Part shown: in pieces, positions 18,402 through 27,900 of the stretch
How the letters are laid out: the number at the start of each line of letters is the position of its first letter
Position numbering within the stretch: position 1 is the stretch's first letter
Assembly: GCA_964492065.1 (NCBI GenBank)
Contig: CAZBHH010000015.1
Span: 1 to 60,182 of the forward strand
Direction of reading: 5' to 3'
Source: JADKAC01 sp964492065
Lineage (GTDB): Bacteria > Bacteroidota > Bacteroidia > Chitinophagales > BACL12
Length of the DNA: 60,182 bases
Notes under the pieces: model-generated
What the model saw: only the letters and a program-made list of their open reading frames with translations
The model's database searches: none
Told to the model about the DNA's origin: nothing
Made by a program: the position numbers and the translations under genes

Positions 18402-18770
18402 TTATTCGGGCGCTCCGGATTGAATCCACGAAGCGATAATCTGAATTTTGGCATCGGGGAGTTTGTCTGCATTCTTCGGCATCGGTTTCAGACCTTCGGC
18501 GTGTTGAATGGCAGCGAGTAGATCACCCTCCAGCGACTCATAGCGCACACCGGCGTAATTGCTTAAATCGATATCGCCGGCTTTCTTGGCAGCGCTATGG
18601 CATTTGGTGCCGCAATAGGCATCAATAATGGGTTTCACATCTTTGGAATAGGTCAGCGCCGCCGGTGTCGTGGTGGAAGATGTCGCTTTCTTGGATGCGG
18701 AGCATGCACTAAAACCTAAGAATGCCGCTCCGAAAATGATTGTCTTTACAATGAATCTGCGCATAAACAT
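18402..18770 (-). CDS. Small c-type cytochrome lipoprotein with a CX3CH heme site
   Basis: 122 residues. The signal peptide ends in a lipobox at Cys23 (GFSAC), followed by a Ser/Thr/Lys linker and a monoheme cytochrome c-like domain. The presumed heme site is Cys53-Gly-Thr-Lys-Cys57-His58, three residues between the cysteines instead of two. Met97 (LKPMPKNADKLPDAKI) is the likely sixth ligand. The C-terminal helix IQIIASWIQSGAPE is typical of Bacteroidota cytochrome modules. It is probably an envelope electron carrier tied to the membrane by lipid. M1 and M3 are alternative starts. TATTTTCG at 18796-18789 with TTTG 18 bases further up is a possible promoter. Confidence 0.85.
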   Translation of the reverse strand: MFMRRFIVKTIIFGAAFLGFSACSASKKATSSTTTPAALTYSKDVKPIIDAYCGTKCHSAAKKAGDIDLSNYAGVRYESLEGDLLAAIQHAEGLKPMPKNADKLPDAKIQIIASWIQSGAPE

Positions 18771-18847
18771 ATTTAGTTATTTTAAATCCGAAAATACGCA
18801 TTTTACCCGAATTGCAAATTCTGCCGGGCATGGTGATTTGTAAAAGA

Positions 18848-20638
18848 TTATACGACAGCCGCACTTTTTCTCTCGCCGGCCTGTTGCCGCCACATGGCGT
18901 AATACAGTCCTTTCATCTCCACGAGTTCCGCATGTGTTCCCGTCTCGATGATTTGCCCTTGTTCCAGCACATAGATCCTGTCTGCATGCATAATGGTGCT
19001 CAGCCGGTGTGCAATCAGGATGGTGATTTGCCTGCCCGAGGCGGATATTTCGCGGATCGTGGAAGTTACCTGTTCTTCTGTAAGTGAGTCCAGGGAAGAA
19101 GTTGCCTCGTCGAAGATGAGCAGGGATGGGTTGCGCAGCAAAGCCCTCGCTATGGATACCCGTTGTTTTTCACCGCCCGATAACTTTAATCCACCTTCGC
19201 CTATCAGCGTATCCAATCCCTTTTCGGCACGGTTCAGCAGATTAGTGCAACTCGCCTTCGTCAATACTTCGACGAGTTGCGCATCGCTTGCCTGTGGATT
19301 GACAAACAGCAAATTCTCCCGGATGGTGCCGGAGAATAACTGCGTGTCCTGGGTGACGAATCCGATTTGGTTGCGCAGCATATTGAAATCAATAACGGTT
19401 TCGTCTTTGTTATTGTAGAATATCTTTCCGAGTTGAGGCCGGTATAGTCCTACCAGTAATTTCATCATCGTACTCTTGCCGGCGCCCGAGGGCCCGACGA
19501 AAGCGATAGTTTCACCGCTATGCACTTTGAAACTGATATTCTGCACTGCATTGACACTTGCACTGTGATGTTTGAATTGCACATCGGCGAATTCCAGTGT
19601 GGTTATCCTGCCGAGCGGTTGCGGATTGTGAACTTCCGGTTCGGGCTGCTTTGCCATCAGGGTTTCAAAATTGTTCAAAGACGCTTCCGCCTCGCGGTAC
19701 GACAGCAATATATTGCCTATTTCCTGCAACGGCCCGAACACAAAAAAGGAAAAGAACTGCATCATGACCAGTTGCCCGGCATTCATCGTATTTTTAAATA
19801 CGAGCCATAACAGCATAAACAGGATTACCTGGCGCAGGGTATTTACAAAGGTGCCCTGGATGAAACTGATACTGCGGATGTATTTTACTTTGTTGAGTTC
19901 AAGACCTAAAATTTTATACGTATTGCGGTTCAGCCTGTCCACCTCCTGTTCAGTTAGTCCCAGGCTCTTTACCAGTTCGATATTGCGCAGGCTCTCCGTA
20001 GTTGCTCCCGCCAGGGCAGTTGTCTGCCCTACAATGCGCCGTTGAATTACCTTGATCTTTTTACTCAGCACATTGGTGAGCAGGGTGAGCAGGAGAATGC
20101 CGCCGAAATAAATGACGGGCAGCGACCAGTGAATGCCGCTCGCCACTATGGTGACGAAACCGATACTGACCAATGCAGGGAATAGGATATTTACAAACCC
20201 GGTCATAAACTTTTCGGTGTCTGTTCTCACTTTCTGCAATATGCTGAGTGTTTCGCCGCTGCGCTGATCTTCAAATTCATGGTAGGGAAGTTGCATGGCA
20301 TGCCTCAGTCCGTCGGTGAACATTGCAGCGCCAAATTTTTGAATGATCACATTCAGAAAATAGTCCTGGAAATTTTTGGCGATACGGCTGACCATTGCAA
20401 CGGTAACCGAAGCTACCAACAGCGCTAACACCCCCGGTTGACTCCAGGAAAATTCCCAGAAAAAGGAGTGGCTCTCCTGTGGGGTGGTTGCGCCGTTTTG
20501 ATAACCGGCAGCCAGGTTGACGATATGCCCGAAAATAATGGGATCCAGCATCGAAAATCCGATATTGACAGCAGCGAGCAGGAGGACGAGGCCAACAGTC
20601 AGCTTATGAGGTTTCAGGTAATTGAAAAGGATTTTCAT
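18848..20638 (-). CDS. ABC exporter, fused permease-ATPase (MsbA/multidrug type)
   Basis: 596 residues, the normal size of a half-transporter. The N-terminal part (about 1-320) has six membrane helices. The ATPase domain follows, with Walker A GPSGAGKST (about 380-388), Q-loop VTQDTQLF, signature LSGGEKQRVSIARALL (about 485-500), Walker B LLIFDEATSSLDS (about 505) and H-loop IAHRLSTI. It works as a homodimer in the inner membrane and exports lipids or drugs. The substrate cannot be read from the sequence. A perfect -7 box lies at 20724-20731. Confidence 0.95.
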   Translation of the reverse strand: MKILFNYLKPHKLTVGLVLLLAAVNIGFSMLDPIIFGHIVNLAAGYQNGATTPQESHSFFWEFSWSQPGVLALLVASVTVAMVSRIAKNFQDYFLNVIIQKFGAAMFTDGLRHAMQLPYHEFEDQRSGETLSILQKVRTDTEKFMTGFVNILFPALVSIGFVTIVASGIHWSLPVIYFGGILLLTLLTNVLSKKIKVIQRRIVGQTTALAGATTESLRNIELVKSLGLTEQEVDRLNRNTYKILGLELNKVKYIRSISFIQGTFVNTLRQVILFMLLWLVFKNTMNAGQLVMMQFFSFFVFGPLQEIGNILLSYREAEASLNNFETLMAKQPEPEVHNPQPLGRITTLEFADVQFKHHSASVNAVQNISFKVHSGETIAFVGPSGAGKSTMMKLLVGLYRPQLGKIFYNNKDETVIDFNMLRNQIGFVTQDTQLFSGTIRENLLFVNPQASDAQLVEVLTKASCTNLLNRAEKGLDTLIGEGGLKLSGGEKQRVSIARALLRNPSLLIFDEATSSLDSLTEEQVTSTIREISASGRQITILIAHRLSTIMHADRIYVLEQGQIIETGTHAELVEMKGLYYAMWRQQAGERKSAAVV

Positions 20639-20723
20639 ATAAAAAAAAACGCTGCCCGGATTTTTTGGTTTAATAAAAGAAATTCGTTCAGACTGACGTT
20701 TGTAATGCCTGTAAGATTGTATG

Positions 20724-20731
20724 CAAACTTA
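20724..20731 (-). promoter_or_regulatory. Candidate -7 box for the ABC exporter gene
   Basis: Minus strand TAAGTTTG is an exact TAnnTTTG match 85 bases before the ATG. The -33 position 19 bases upstream reads TGCG, so only half of the promoter is convincing. Confidence 0.4.
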
Positions 20732-20790
20732 AAAAAATGCGGGTTTATAACGCAATACGTAATTTTACATTTTTAAATGTGCAATTAAAT

Positions 20791-21297
20791 ATGAAATTGT
20801 CTTTAACAAGTGCTTACCTGGTTGCCATAGTAATGGTATTGATGACGGCGTGTAAAGAAAAGAATCCCGACAAACCGGCGGTGAACGGAGGCAACGACAG
20901 CGGCTTTACTTTTAAAAAGGAAGGCGAGTTGATTTTTAACAAGGCAGATAGTGCGGTAATTAAACAAATAGATATCGAAATAGCGGAGACAGAAGCCGAG
21001 CGCCAGCAGGGGTTAATGAACAGGCCATGGATGGAAGAGACGCAGGGCATGTTGTTTATTTTTGATGAGAATAAACCGCTTTCATTCTGGATGCGCAATA
21101 CTATTATACCCCTGGACATCATGTTTGTAAATGCCGATTTAAAAATTGTCAGTATTGCCGAAAACACGCAACCTTACAGCGAAAAAAATATCCCCTCCAA
21201 AGGCAATGCGCAATACGTGGTAGAAGTGGTGGCGGGTTTTTCAAAGAAATACGATGTCAAAGCTGGTGACTTCATTGTCTTTAGCAGAACGCCCTAA
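20791..21297 (+). CDS. DUF192 family lipoprotein
   Basis: 168 residues from the ATG at 20791. A longer frame begins at 20737, but the lipoprotein signal MKLSLTSAYLVAIVMVLMTAC starts here. The lipobox cysteine is followed by a charged linker and a complete DUF192 domain: ETEAERQQGLMNRPWMEETQ, GMLFIFDENKPLSFWMRNT, IPLDIMFVNADLKIV and VVEVVAGFSKKYDVKAGD. DUF192 proteins are small beta-folded envelope proteins of unknown biochemical role. It is divergent from the ABC exporter and convergent with the sigma-factor operon. Confidence 0.9.
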   Translation: MKLSLTSAYLVAIVMVLMTACKEKNPDKPAVNGGNDSGFTFKKEGELIFNKADSAVIKQIDIEIAETEAERQQGLMNRPWMEETQGMLFIFDENKPLSFWMRNTIIPLDIMFVNADLKIVSIAENTQPYSEKNIPSKGNAQYVVEVVAGFSKKYDVKAGDFIVFSRTP

Positions 21298-21321
21298 GCG
21301 GAAAAAACAGTTAAGCTGCAT

Positions 21322-21699
21322 TTAATGCGAATTGGGTTCGGTTGTATCATCGCATCGCAATACAGGCCCGCAGCGGCGGTAATACATCTCTTTAAAACGC
21401 AGCTTCTCCTCTTCGCTCATCCCTTCCATTTTCTGTTCCCATCTGCGTTTCCAGAATTCGGAGCGGCGATGTGCCCCGCCGTGACCAAAGCGGTGACATC
21501 CCACGCCGGTGACGGCTGCAAAGATTTTTAACAGCAATAACAACCCAATGGTTTCCGTCAGCGTGATGTGCGGCCCGTTGAAGAGCGACGGCACCAGCCA
21601 GTTCCACAGGTACATCGCCGCGATGGATATGATGAGTACTGCAGCGGCGCCCAACAGTATCCACCCGGCAATTCTCATTACTTTATTGTTATTGTTCAT
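21322..21699 (-). CDS. Small two-helix membrane protein encoded with the ECF sigma factor
   Basis: 125 residues. Two predicted membrane helices (about 8-33 and 45-65) are followed by a soluble, very basic then acidic tail (GCHRFGHGGAHRRSEFWKRR, WEQKMEGMSEEEKLRFKEMY). The tail has a motif KMEGMSEEEKLRFKEMYYRRCG reminiscent of the helical, Spy/CpxP-like regions found in other envelope-stress partner proteins. It starts 12 bases after the sigma-factor stop, so the two are co-transcribed. A regulatory role towards the sigma factor is a reasonable guess from position, but there is no recognisable anti-sigma domain. Confidence 0.65.
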   Translation of the reverse strand: MNNNNKVMRIAGWILLGAAAVLIISIAAMYLWNWLVPSLFNGPHITLTETIGLLLLLKIFAAVTGVGCHRFGHGGAHRRSEFWKRRWEQKMEGMSEEEKLRFKEMYYRRCGPVLRCDDTTEPNSH

Positions 21700-21711
21700 C
21701 TTCTTTAGTAT

Positions 21712-22305
21712 TTAATCGTTTAACATTGAATCGTATAGCTGTTGCATTTTCTTGCGCAGGTGCAATACGGCGTATCGCTTCCGGCTGAGCAGGGTATTGA
21801 TGCCGACGCCGGTCATTGCCGAAATCTCCTGGAAACTCTTATTTTCCAATTCGTGTAACTCAAATACCCGGCGTTGTTCCTCCGGCAATTCGGTCAATGC
21901 TTCATAGAGTGTTTCCCAAATGAGGTTGCGTTCGTACAGCGCTTCGGGGTTATCATCGGCGTCGGTGGGAATGGCGCCGATATGCGAGAGATAACTGTCT
22001 GTTGCAGCATCTTCTCCGCCCAGGCTGCCCGCATCAAAACTCTCGGGCTTTTTCTTGCGGTACAAATCTATTATGCGGTTTCTCGCCACCCGGAATAGCC
22101 ATGCGGCCATATTTTCTATGGATCCGGCGATGGCAGAATTATTCGAAAGCTGGTAAAACACATCCTGCAGAATATCCTGTGCATCTTCATCGGTGGCCAC
22201 CTTCCCGCGGATAAACCGGAACAGTCTCGGGCTTTCTCTACTTACGGCCTCTCGTATTATCCGGCTTTGACTTTCGTTCATGTATATACTCAATGTGGTA
22301 TCCAT
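21712..22305 (-). CDS. ECF-type RNA polymerase sigma factor
   Basis: 197 residues from ATG 22305; ATG 22281 is an alternative, and the frame extends to 22380 without protein-like sequence. Region 2 is seen in SPRLFRFIRGKVATDEDAQD-ILQDVFYQL and AAWLFRVARNRIIDLYRKKK. Region 4 is seen in LTELPEEQRRVFELHELENK, SFQEISAMTGVGINTLLSRK and RYAVLHLRKKM. Between them is an acidic linker that is longer than usual (about 40 residues). It redirects RNA polymerase to a specific regulon. It is followed by the small membrane protein gene at 21322-21699. Confidence 0.93.
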   Translation of the reverse strand: MDTTLSIYMNESQSRIIREAVSRESPRLFRFIRGKVATDEDAQDILQDVFYQLSNNSAIAGSIENMAAWLFRVARNRIIDLYRKKKPESFDAGSLGGEDAATDSYLSHIGAIPTDADDNPEALYERNLIWETLYEALTELPEEQRRVFELHELENKSFQEISAMTGVGINTLLSRKRYAVLHLRKKMQQLYDSMLND

Positions 22306-22387
22306 ACTTCCCGTTGACGCATGGACGATTAAAATATTGTAATAAAGCGCTGCGGCGGGAGCGCATTCCCATTGAGGCAATTCTTTA

Positions 22388-22395
22388 TACCTTTG
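22388..22395 (+). promoter_or_regulatory. Candidate -7 box for the beta-helix lipoprotein gene
   Basis: TACCTTTG is an exact TAnnTTTG match, 43 bases before the ATG at 22439. The -33 region reads ATTC at 22365-22368, which is weak. Confidence 0.45.
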
Positions 22396-22438
22396 ACGCC
22401 ATAAAACAAACTTGCCGGCGTTAATAGCTCATTGACTT

Positions 22439-23866
22439 ATGCGGTATAAATTACTCTTTCTCTCCTGTGCGCTCGCTGCTATTGCATTGCATTCCTGCCG
22501 TAAGATTTCCTTCATAGATGATGCCAGTGCCAAGTTGTCATTCTCAAGAGATACGGTTAAATTCGATACGGTGTTTACCTCGGTCGGATCTGCTACCCGC
22601 TCGTTTAAGATTTATAATACCTATAACCAGAACATACGCATCTCGTCCATTAAACTTGCCGGCGGTAGCAATTCCATTTTCAGGATGAACGTGGACGGCG
22701 TGCCGGGAGTGGAATTTACCGATATTGAAATACCGCCCGACGACAGCCTGTATGTGTTTGTGGAGGTGACAATCGACCCCAATGCCGGTGCGTTGCCCTT
22801 TGTGGTGGAAGATTCAGTTTTGTTTGTAACCAATAATAATATTCAACAGGTGCAGTTGGTGGCTTGGGGACAAAATGCGGTGTTTTACGACGGCGTCATC
22901 GTGTGCGATGAAGTGTGGAATAATGACCTGCCTTATGTCATTTACAATTCCATCCTGGTGGATTCGCTGTGTACGCTCACGATTAACGAGGGGTGCAGAA
23001 TCTACATGCACGGCAATTCCTCCTTTTATGTGCTGGGTACGCTCAAGGTGTTGGGCACGAAAGACAGTATTGTGCAGTTTGAAGGCGACAGGTTGGAGAG
23101 TTTCTTCGATGAAATTCCCGGTCAATGGGAAGGGATATCACTGTTGCGGAGCAGTAAGGATAATGCAATAAAATACGCATCCATAAAAAATTCAAACTAC
23201 GGTTTGCTGGTGGGTTTGCAGTCAACTAACCCCGATTTAAATTCGTACCTGGGCAGCGCCACGAGGCCGGATTTGGTATTGGAGAATACCGTTATTTACG
23301 ATTGTGCACTCAGCGGCCTGCTGGCGGTAAATGCTGAAATGGATGTGACCAACTGTCTGGTGTATAACACCGGCGAAAACAATGTTGCGCTGGCGAGTGG
23401 CGGCATCTACAATTTCAAACATTGCACTTTCGCCAATTACGGATCCGCCTATCTCTCGCATCGCAGCGCCGTTTTGTCCATTTCCGATTTCATCTCGTTT
23501 GGCAATGCTGCCGTTGTTAACGATTTGCACCAAGCGGATTTCACAAATACCATCGTGTTCGGCAATATTCTCGAAGGCAAGGAAATCAATATTTCAAATG
23601 ACGGCGGGGCGGCGGTATTCAATTATAATTTCAATCACTCCATTTTGCGCACTGATTTGACCGGGCCGAATTTTGTCGAATGTCAAATCAACTTAGACCC
23701 GCATTTTGAAAACATCAGCGAGCGCAACTACGCACCTGATTCGCTTTCCATTGCGGTGAATGCCGGTTTGGATATCGGCGTAACGGAGGATATCGACGGC
23801 GCACAGCGCCCGTATCCCGGAACACTTCCCGATATCGGTTGCTACGAAACGCATTATGTCGAATAA
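22439..23866 (+). CDS. Right-handed beta-helix lipoprotein
   Basis: 475 residues with a lipoprotein signal peptide (lipobox ALHSC, Cys20). An N-terminal Ig-like segment (about 35-140, DTVKFDTVFTSVGSATRSFK through VTIDPNAGALPF) is followed by a parallel beta-helix (about 165-440) with repeated short strands such as NEGCRIYMHGNSSFYVLGTL, ENTVIYDCALSGLLAVNAEM and YNFKHCTFANYGSAYLSHRS. The end DIDGAQRPYPGTLPDIGCYE is the typical closing motif of choice-of-anchor Q/beta-helix surface proteins in Bacteroidota. It is probably displayed on the outer membrane. Function is unknown. It ends 47 bases before the RecX start. Confidence 0.85.
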   Translation: MRYKLLFLSCALAAIALHSCRKISFIDDASAKLSFSRDTVKFDTVFTSVGSATRSFKIYNTYNQNIRISSIKLAGGSNSIFRMNVDGVPGVEFTDIEIPPDDSLYVFVEVTIDPNAGALPFVVEDSVLFVTNNNIQQVQLVAWGQNAVFYDGVIVCDEVWNNDLPYVIYNSILVDSLCTLTINEGCRIYMHGNSSFYVLGTLKVLGTKDSIVQFEGDRLESFFDEIPGQWEGISLLRSSKDNAIKYASIKNSNYGLLVGLQSTNPDLNSYLGSATRPDLVLENTVIYDCALSGLLAVNAEMDVTNCLVYNTGENNVALASGGIYNFKHCTFANYGSAYLSHRSAVLSISDFISFGNAAVVNDLHQADFTNTIVFGNILEGKEINISNDGGAAVFNYNFNHSILRTDLTGPNFVECQINLDPHFENISERNYAPDSLSIAVNAGLDIGVTEDIDGAQRPYPGTLPDIGCYETHYVE

Positions 23867-23913
23867 ATTCTGCCGGCGGGGATTTCAAAACTTCATACCG
23901 TATTTTCGCTGTT

Positions 23914-24369
23914 ATGGTGCGGAATGATATCATGCAGAAGTTGCGGAGGTATTGCGCATACCAGGAGCGCTGTCACGATGAGGTGCGCACAAAATTACAC
24001 TCGCTGAAAGTGTATGGACTGGAGTTGGAAGAGGCTGTCAGCCAACTGGTGGAGGAGGGGTTTTTAAATGAAGAGCGGTTTGCCAGAGCCTATGCCGGCG
24101 GGAAATTCAGAATGCGCAAATGGGGCAGAGTGAAAATATCCGGCGAATTGAAGAAACGCCATATCTCCAATTATTGTATTGACCGGGCGCTGGCGGAAAT
24201 ACCCGAAGCCGATTATATGGCTGTCATGCGGCAACTCATTCGCTCGGCATTGCAGCGCTATAAGCAAAGGGATGCATTTAACGCAGCCGGAAAGACCGCT
24301 GCATTTATGGTGCAAAAGGGATATGAACCCGACCTGGTATGGCGGGAAATAAAAGATATCACTTCCTGA
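23914..24369 (+). CDS. recX: RecX-family recombination regulator
   Basis: 151 residues from ATG 23914. The open frame reaches back to 23839, but that part would overlap the upstream gene and has no homology. Three helical RecX repeats are seen: YCAYQERCHDEVRTKLHSLK, LVEEGFLNEERFARAYAGGK followed by FRMRKWGRVKISGELKKRHI, and the C-terminal YKQRDAFNAAGKTAAFMVQK-GYEPDLVWREIK. RecX binds and caps RecA filaments and limits recombination. No recA is in the window. The 3' end overlaps the convergent DUF486 gene by 11 bases. Confidence 0.92.
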   Translation: MVRNDIMQKLRRYCAYQERCHDEVRTKLHSLKVYGLELEEAVSQLVEEGFLNEERFARAYAGGKFRMRKWGRVKISGELKKRHISNYCIDRALAEIPEADYMAVMRQLIRSALQRYKQRDAFNAAGKTAAFMVQKGYEPDLVWREIKDITS

Positions 24370-24727
24370 AAATGAAATAAGCCCCGAGAAGCAACAATCC
24401 AAAACCGACGATATAATTCCACTGCAGTTTGTCGGTGCGGAATACGTAAACAGTTACTAAAGTGAACACCACCAGCGTAATAATTTCCTGGAGCATCTTT
24501 AACTGGAACAGGTTAAATGGTCCGCCATTCTGATTGCTGCCAATCCGGTTGGCAGGCACCTGGAAACAGTACTCGAAAAATGCCAGCCCCCAACTGATGA
24601 GAATGATGACAGCAATGCCCGAACCCTGGAACCAGCCCAGTTTCTTAAACTGCAAATGGCCGTACCATGCCAATGTCATAAACAGATTGGATAGTGTCAG
24701 TAAACCGATGGTCAGTAGTTGTTTCAT
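24359..24727 (-). CDS. DMT-family membrane protein (DUF486)
   Basis: 122 residues, close to the usual 110-120 of this family, with four membrane helices. Signature segments are LLTLSNLFMTLAWYGHLQFK, ISWGLAFFEYCFQVPANRIG, FNLFQLKMLQEIITLVVFTL and GFGLLLLGAYFIFRK. Proteins of this family look like a minimal drug/metabolite transporter unit. No transported compound is known. It is convergent with recX, overlapping it by 11 bases. Confidence 0.92.
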   Translation of the reverse strand: MKQLLTIGLLTLSNLFMTLAWYGHLQFKKLGWFQGSGIAVIILISWGLAFFEYCFQVPANRIGSNQNGGPFNLFQLKMLQEIITLVVFTLVTVYVFRTDKLQWNYIVGFGLLLLGAYFIFRK

Positions 24728-24929
24728 TGGATTGAACGTTATTGTAATTGACTTTGATGTATTGCGGCAGATGCAGTAAAGAACATCTGATCGATTTGCG
24801 CCAGATAGGCAGCTTACTCAATATTGCACTGCAATTTATACTATGGGGATTTTATATTCTATCATCCGCTCAGCGACAGTACAGTGGTGCGCATGATTAT
24901 AAATTCAATACATGTGCATCATCGCGTAA

Positions 24930-27900
24930 TCAGTTCAGATTCCTGAAATCCACCGGCACCACTTTGCTGATTCCCTGTTCCGGCATGGTAACGCCGTAGA
25001 TGACATCCACTTCCGACATGGTGCGCTTATTATGCGTAACGATAATAAACTGGGAATTGTCGGAGAACTTGCGTATCATATTGTTGAACTTGGCGATGTT
25101 GGTATCGTCCAGCGGTGCATCCACCTCGTCGAGAATACAAAACGGCGCCGGCTTGATGAGGTATAGCGCAAACAATAATGCCATTGCAGTCAAGGTCTTC
25201 TCTCCGCCCGACAACTGGTCTATCACCTGCGGTTTTTTGCCCTTGGGTTTTGCAATAACATCTATCTCTGCTTCGAGTGGATCGGAATTTTCCTTTAGGA
25301 TGAGATCGCAATCGTCGTCGGGAGTGAATAAATTGCGGAACACCTCGATAAAATTGGTGCGGATGAGATGAAATGCATCGTCGAATTTCTTTCTTGCGGT
25401 TTCATCAATTTCCTGGATGGTTTCCAGCAATGAGGTCTTTGCCTGTATCAGGTCTTCCCGTTGCGCCTGCATAAAATCGTAGCGCTGTTTCATTTCATCA
25501 TATGCCTGTACGGCCATGGGATTTACTTCGCCGTAATTTTCAATGCGCCTCTTCGCCGCATCCACTTTTGATTGCAATTCTTCCATCGTCAGATTTTCGG
25601 GAGGGGTATTGTCGAGGATACTTTCCAGTTCCACCTGGAACTCCACCCACAACCGCTCTTTGGTAGCAGCCAACTGCACTTTTAATTCGTTCAGCCTGTC
25701 TTTGATGGAACCTAAAATCTGATCGCTGTTTTCTTTTTTGCGCTGCAGTGCCTTAATGGCATTTTCGGTTTCCGCAATTTCGCCCCTCGCCGTGTAGTAA
25801 TCCTGTTCGGAAGTGTTGAGCACGGTTTCGTCGGCGCTCTTTTGGGCATATAACTGTACCAGCAATTCACCGGTTTCCTTTAAGCCGGTATGTTGTTCTG
25901 ATAACTCGTCAATTACATCCGCCAATTGTTTGGTATTTGCACCGAGCAGGTTTTCGTTTTCGGCAAGCCTGTTTTTCTTGTACTGCAGTTCCTGGTCAAC
26001 GCTTTGATATTTATTTTGCTGCTGGTGGTAGCGGATGTTTTCCTGGTTGTAATTGTTTGAGTGCATGTTCAGCCTTTCGCTCACTTCGCGGAAGGCGCTC
26101 TCCATTTCCAGGACGTTCTGCTGACTTGCATTTTTATCTGCAAGGTGGGTGTCGTGAGATGCGTTTAATACAAGGCTTTCCGCTTCTGTTTGCTCAATCA
26201 TCGCATGGAAATTGGCCTGTTTTTCTGCCACCTGTTTTTGCAGTTGCAACACATTTTCAATGCGTGTCTGCATGGAGACAATTTGACCGTTTGCCTGGTT
26301 AACGGCCTCTCTCGCTTTTTGAATATCCTTTTCGTTAAACGACTGTTGTAATGACCGCAGGTTGTTTTTTGCTTCCAGCAATGCGGCATTTACTTTTGAT
26401 TCTTCCTCCGCAATTTGTGCAATTGCGGCTTCCATCGCCTTGAGATTTTTTTCACGTCCTAAGCGGTTGCCTTTGGTGACGCCCACCGAACCGCCGGTAA
26501 CAGTTTTTCCGCTGCTGATAACTTGCCCGCTGACGTGCAGTACATGTGTTCCGGGATGTTGCGCAGTAATTGCACGTGCCTTGGCGGCAAAGTCCCCGTC
26601 GTCGGAAACGATTACAACATGGCCTAACAGGTGTTGCAGCAGGGCGCTGTATTGCGGTTCGGCGGCAACCACATCGAGTGCATGCGTAACGCCGTCCATT
26701 TGAAAGGGATGCGCCTGGGTTTCGGTAAATTGATCCAGCAAAAAGAAATGCGCTCTGCCTTTTTTATTTTCCGACAGTGCATGTACCGCTTCCATTGCAT
26801 GCTGCATATCCCTGACGATATAATAATTTAACCAGGGTTCAAGGTAGCTTTCCAGTGCGGCCTTGTACGTCTCGTTAGCATTGACGATATCCGAAAGCAG
26901 GGGCGACTGCTGCATAGAGGCGACGTTGCGCTTCAGGTATTTTATCGACTCGGGGAAGCCTTCAAAGCTTTCGTATAAATTTTTGGAGAGGGTGTATTCA
27001 TTGCGCTTTGCATCCAGGCGGCGGTGAATGTCGGCAAGTGTCGTATTGATTTCCTGTATTTCACTATTCAATTTATCCGCCCGGGTTTTCAGCGCATTCT
27101 CATTTTGCAATAAATTTTCCAGGGCCTGCCGTGCTTCTGCAAATTCCCTCTCCCGCTCAGCGAGTTCCTGTTCCATCGAGGGCAGTTTGCCCGCATTATC
27201 GGCTTTGTCTGTATCCAACTGGGCGAGCTCACGCTGATAGCTCTCTAACCGCACACGGTTCATCGCAATTTTTTTATCTGTTTCGTACAAGAGCGCCTCG
27301 GCAGCTTTAAATGCCTGCTGACTTGTTTCCAGTTGCGTTTTGGCGCCGCCGTGTTCCGTCCTGACCTGTTCCAATGCCTGCAGGTATTGTTGCAGGCTTT
27401 GTTTTATTGACAGCAGCGCTTCGCTTTCAACGGTAGCCTGTTGTTCCAGTGCGGTAATCTGCGCCTTGTGGTTTTCGATGTTCTGCTCGGTTTCACCAAT
27501 GCTGCGTTTCAGGTTCTCCTGTTTCTCCTCCAGGAACTTGATGCGCTCTTTGCCGAGGTTGCTGTCGTTCTCTTTTTTGCGAATTTCGTCCAGCAGCAGG
27601 TTGAGCTCTTTTTGCTGATTGGCGAGGGCTTGCTCCTGGGCTAACAGTGCGGTTTTTTTGTCGGCAATAGATGCTTCCAGCGCATTTATTTCCGTTTCGA
27701 TAGCCATTTTGGTGTCGCTTTCAAATGTCTGTTGATTGGCGAGTTGTTTATAAATATCCTTATGTGATTGCAACATGAGGATTGCCAGGTCTATGCTGTT
27801 GGTTTTGTAATCGGCTTTCAGCCGCAGGTAGCGCTGGGCTTTCTTTGCCTGTTTCTCCAGCTCTTTTAAGTTGGTTTCAATTTCGAATAAGATATCTTCC

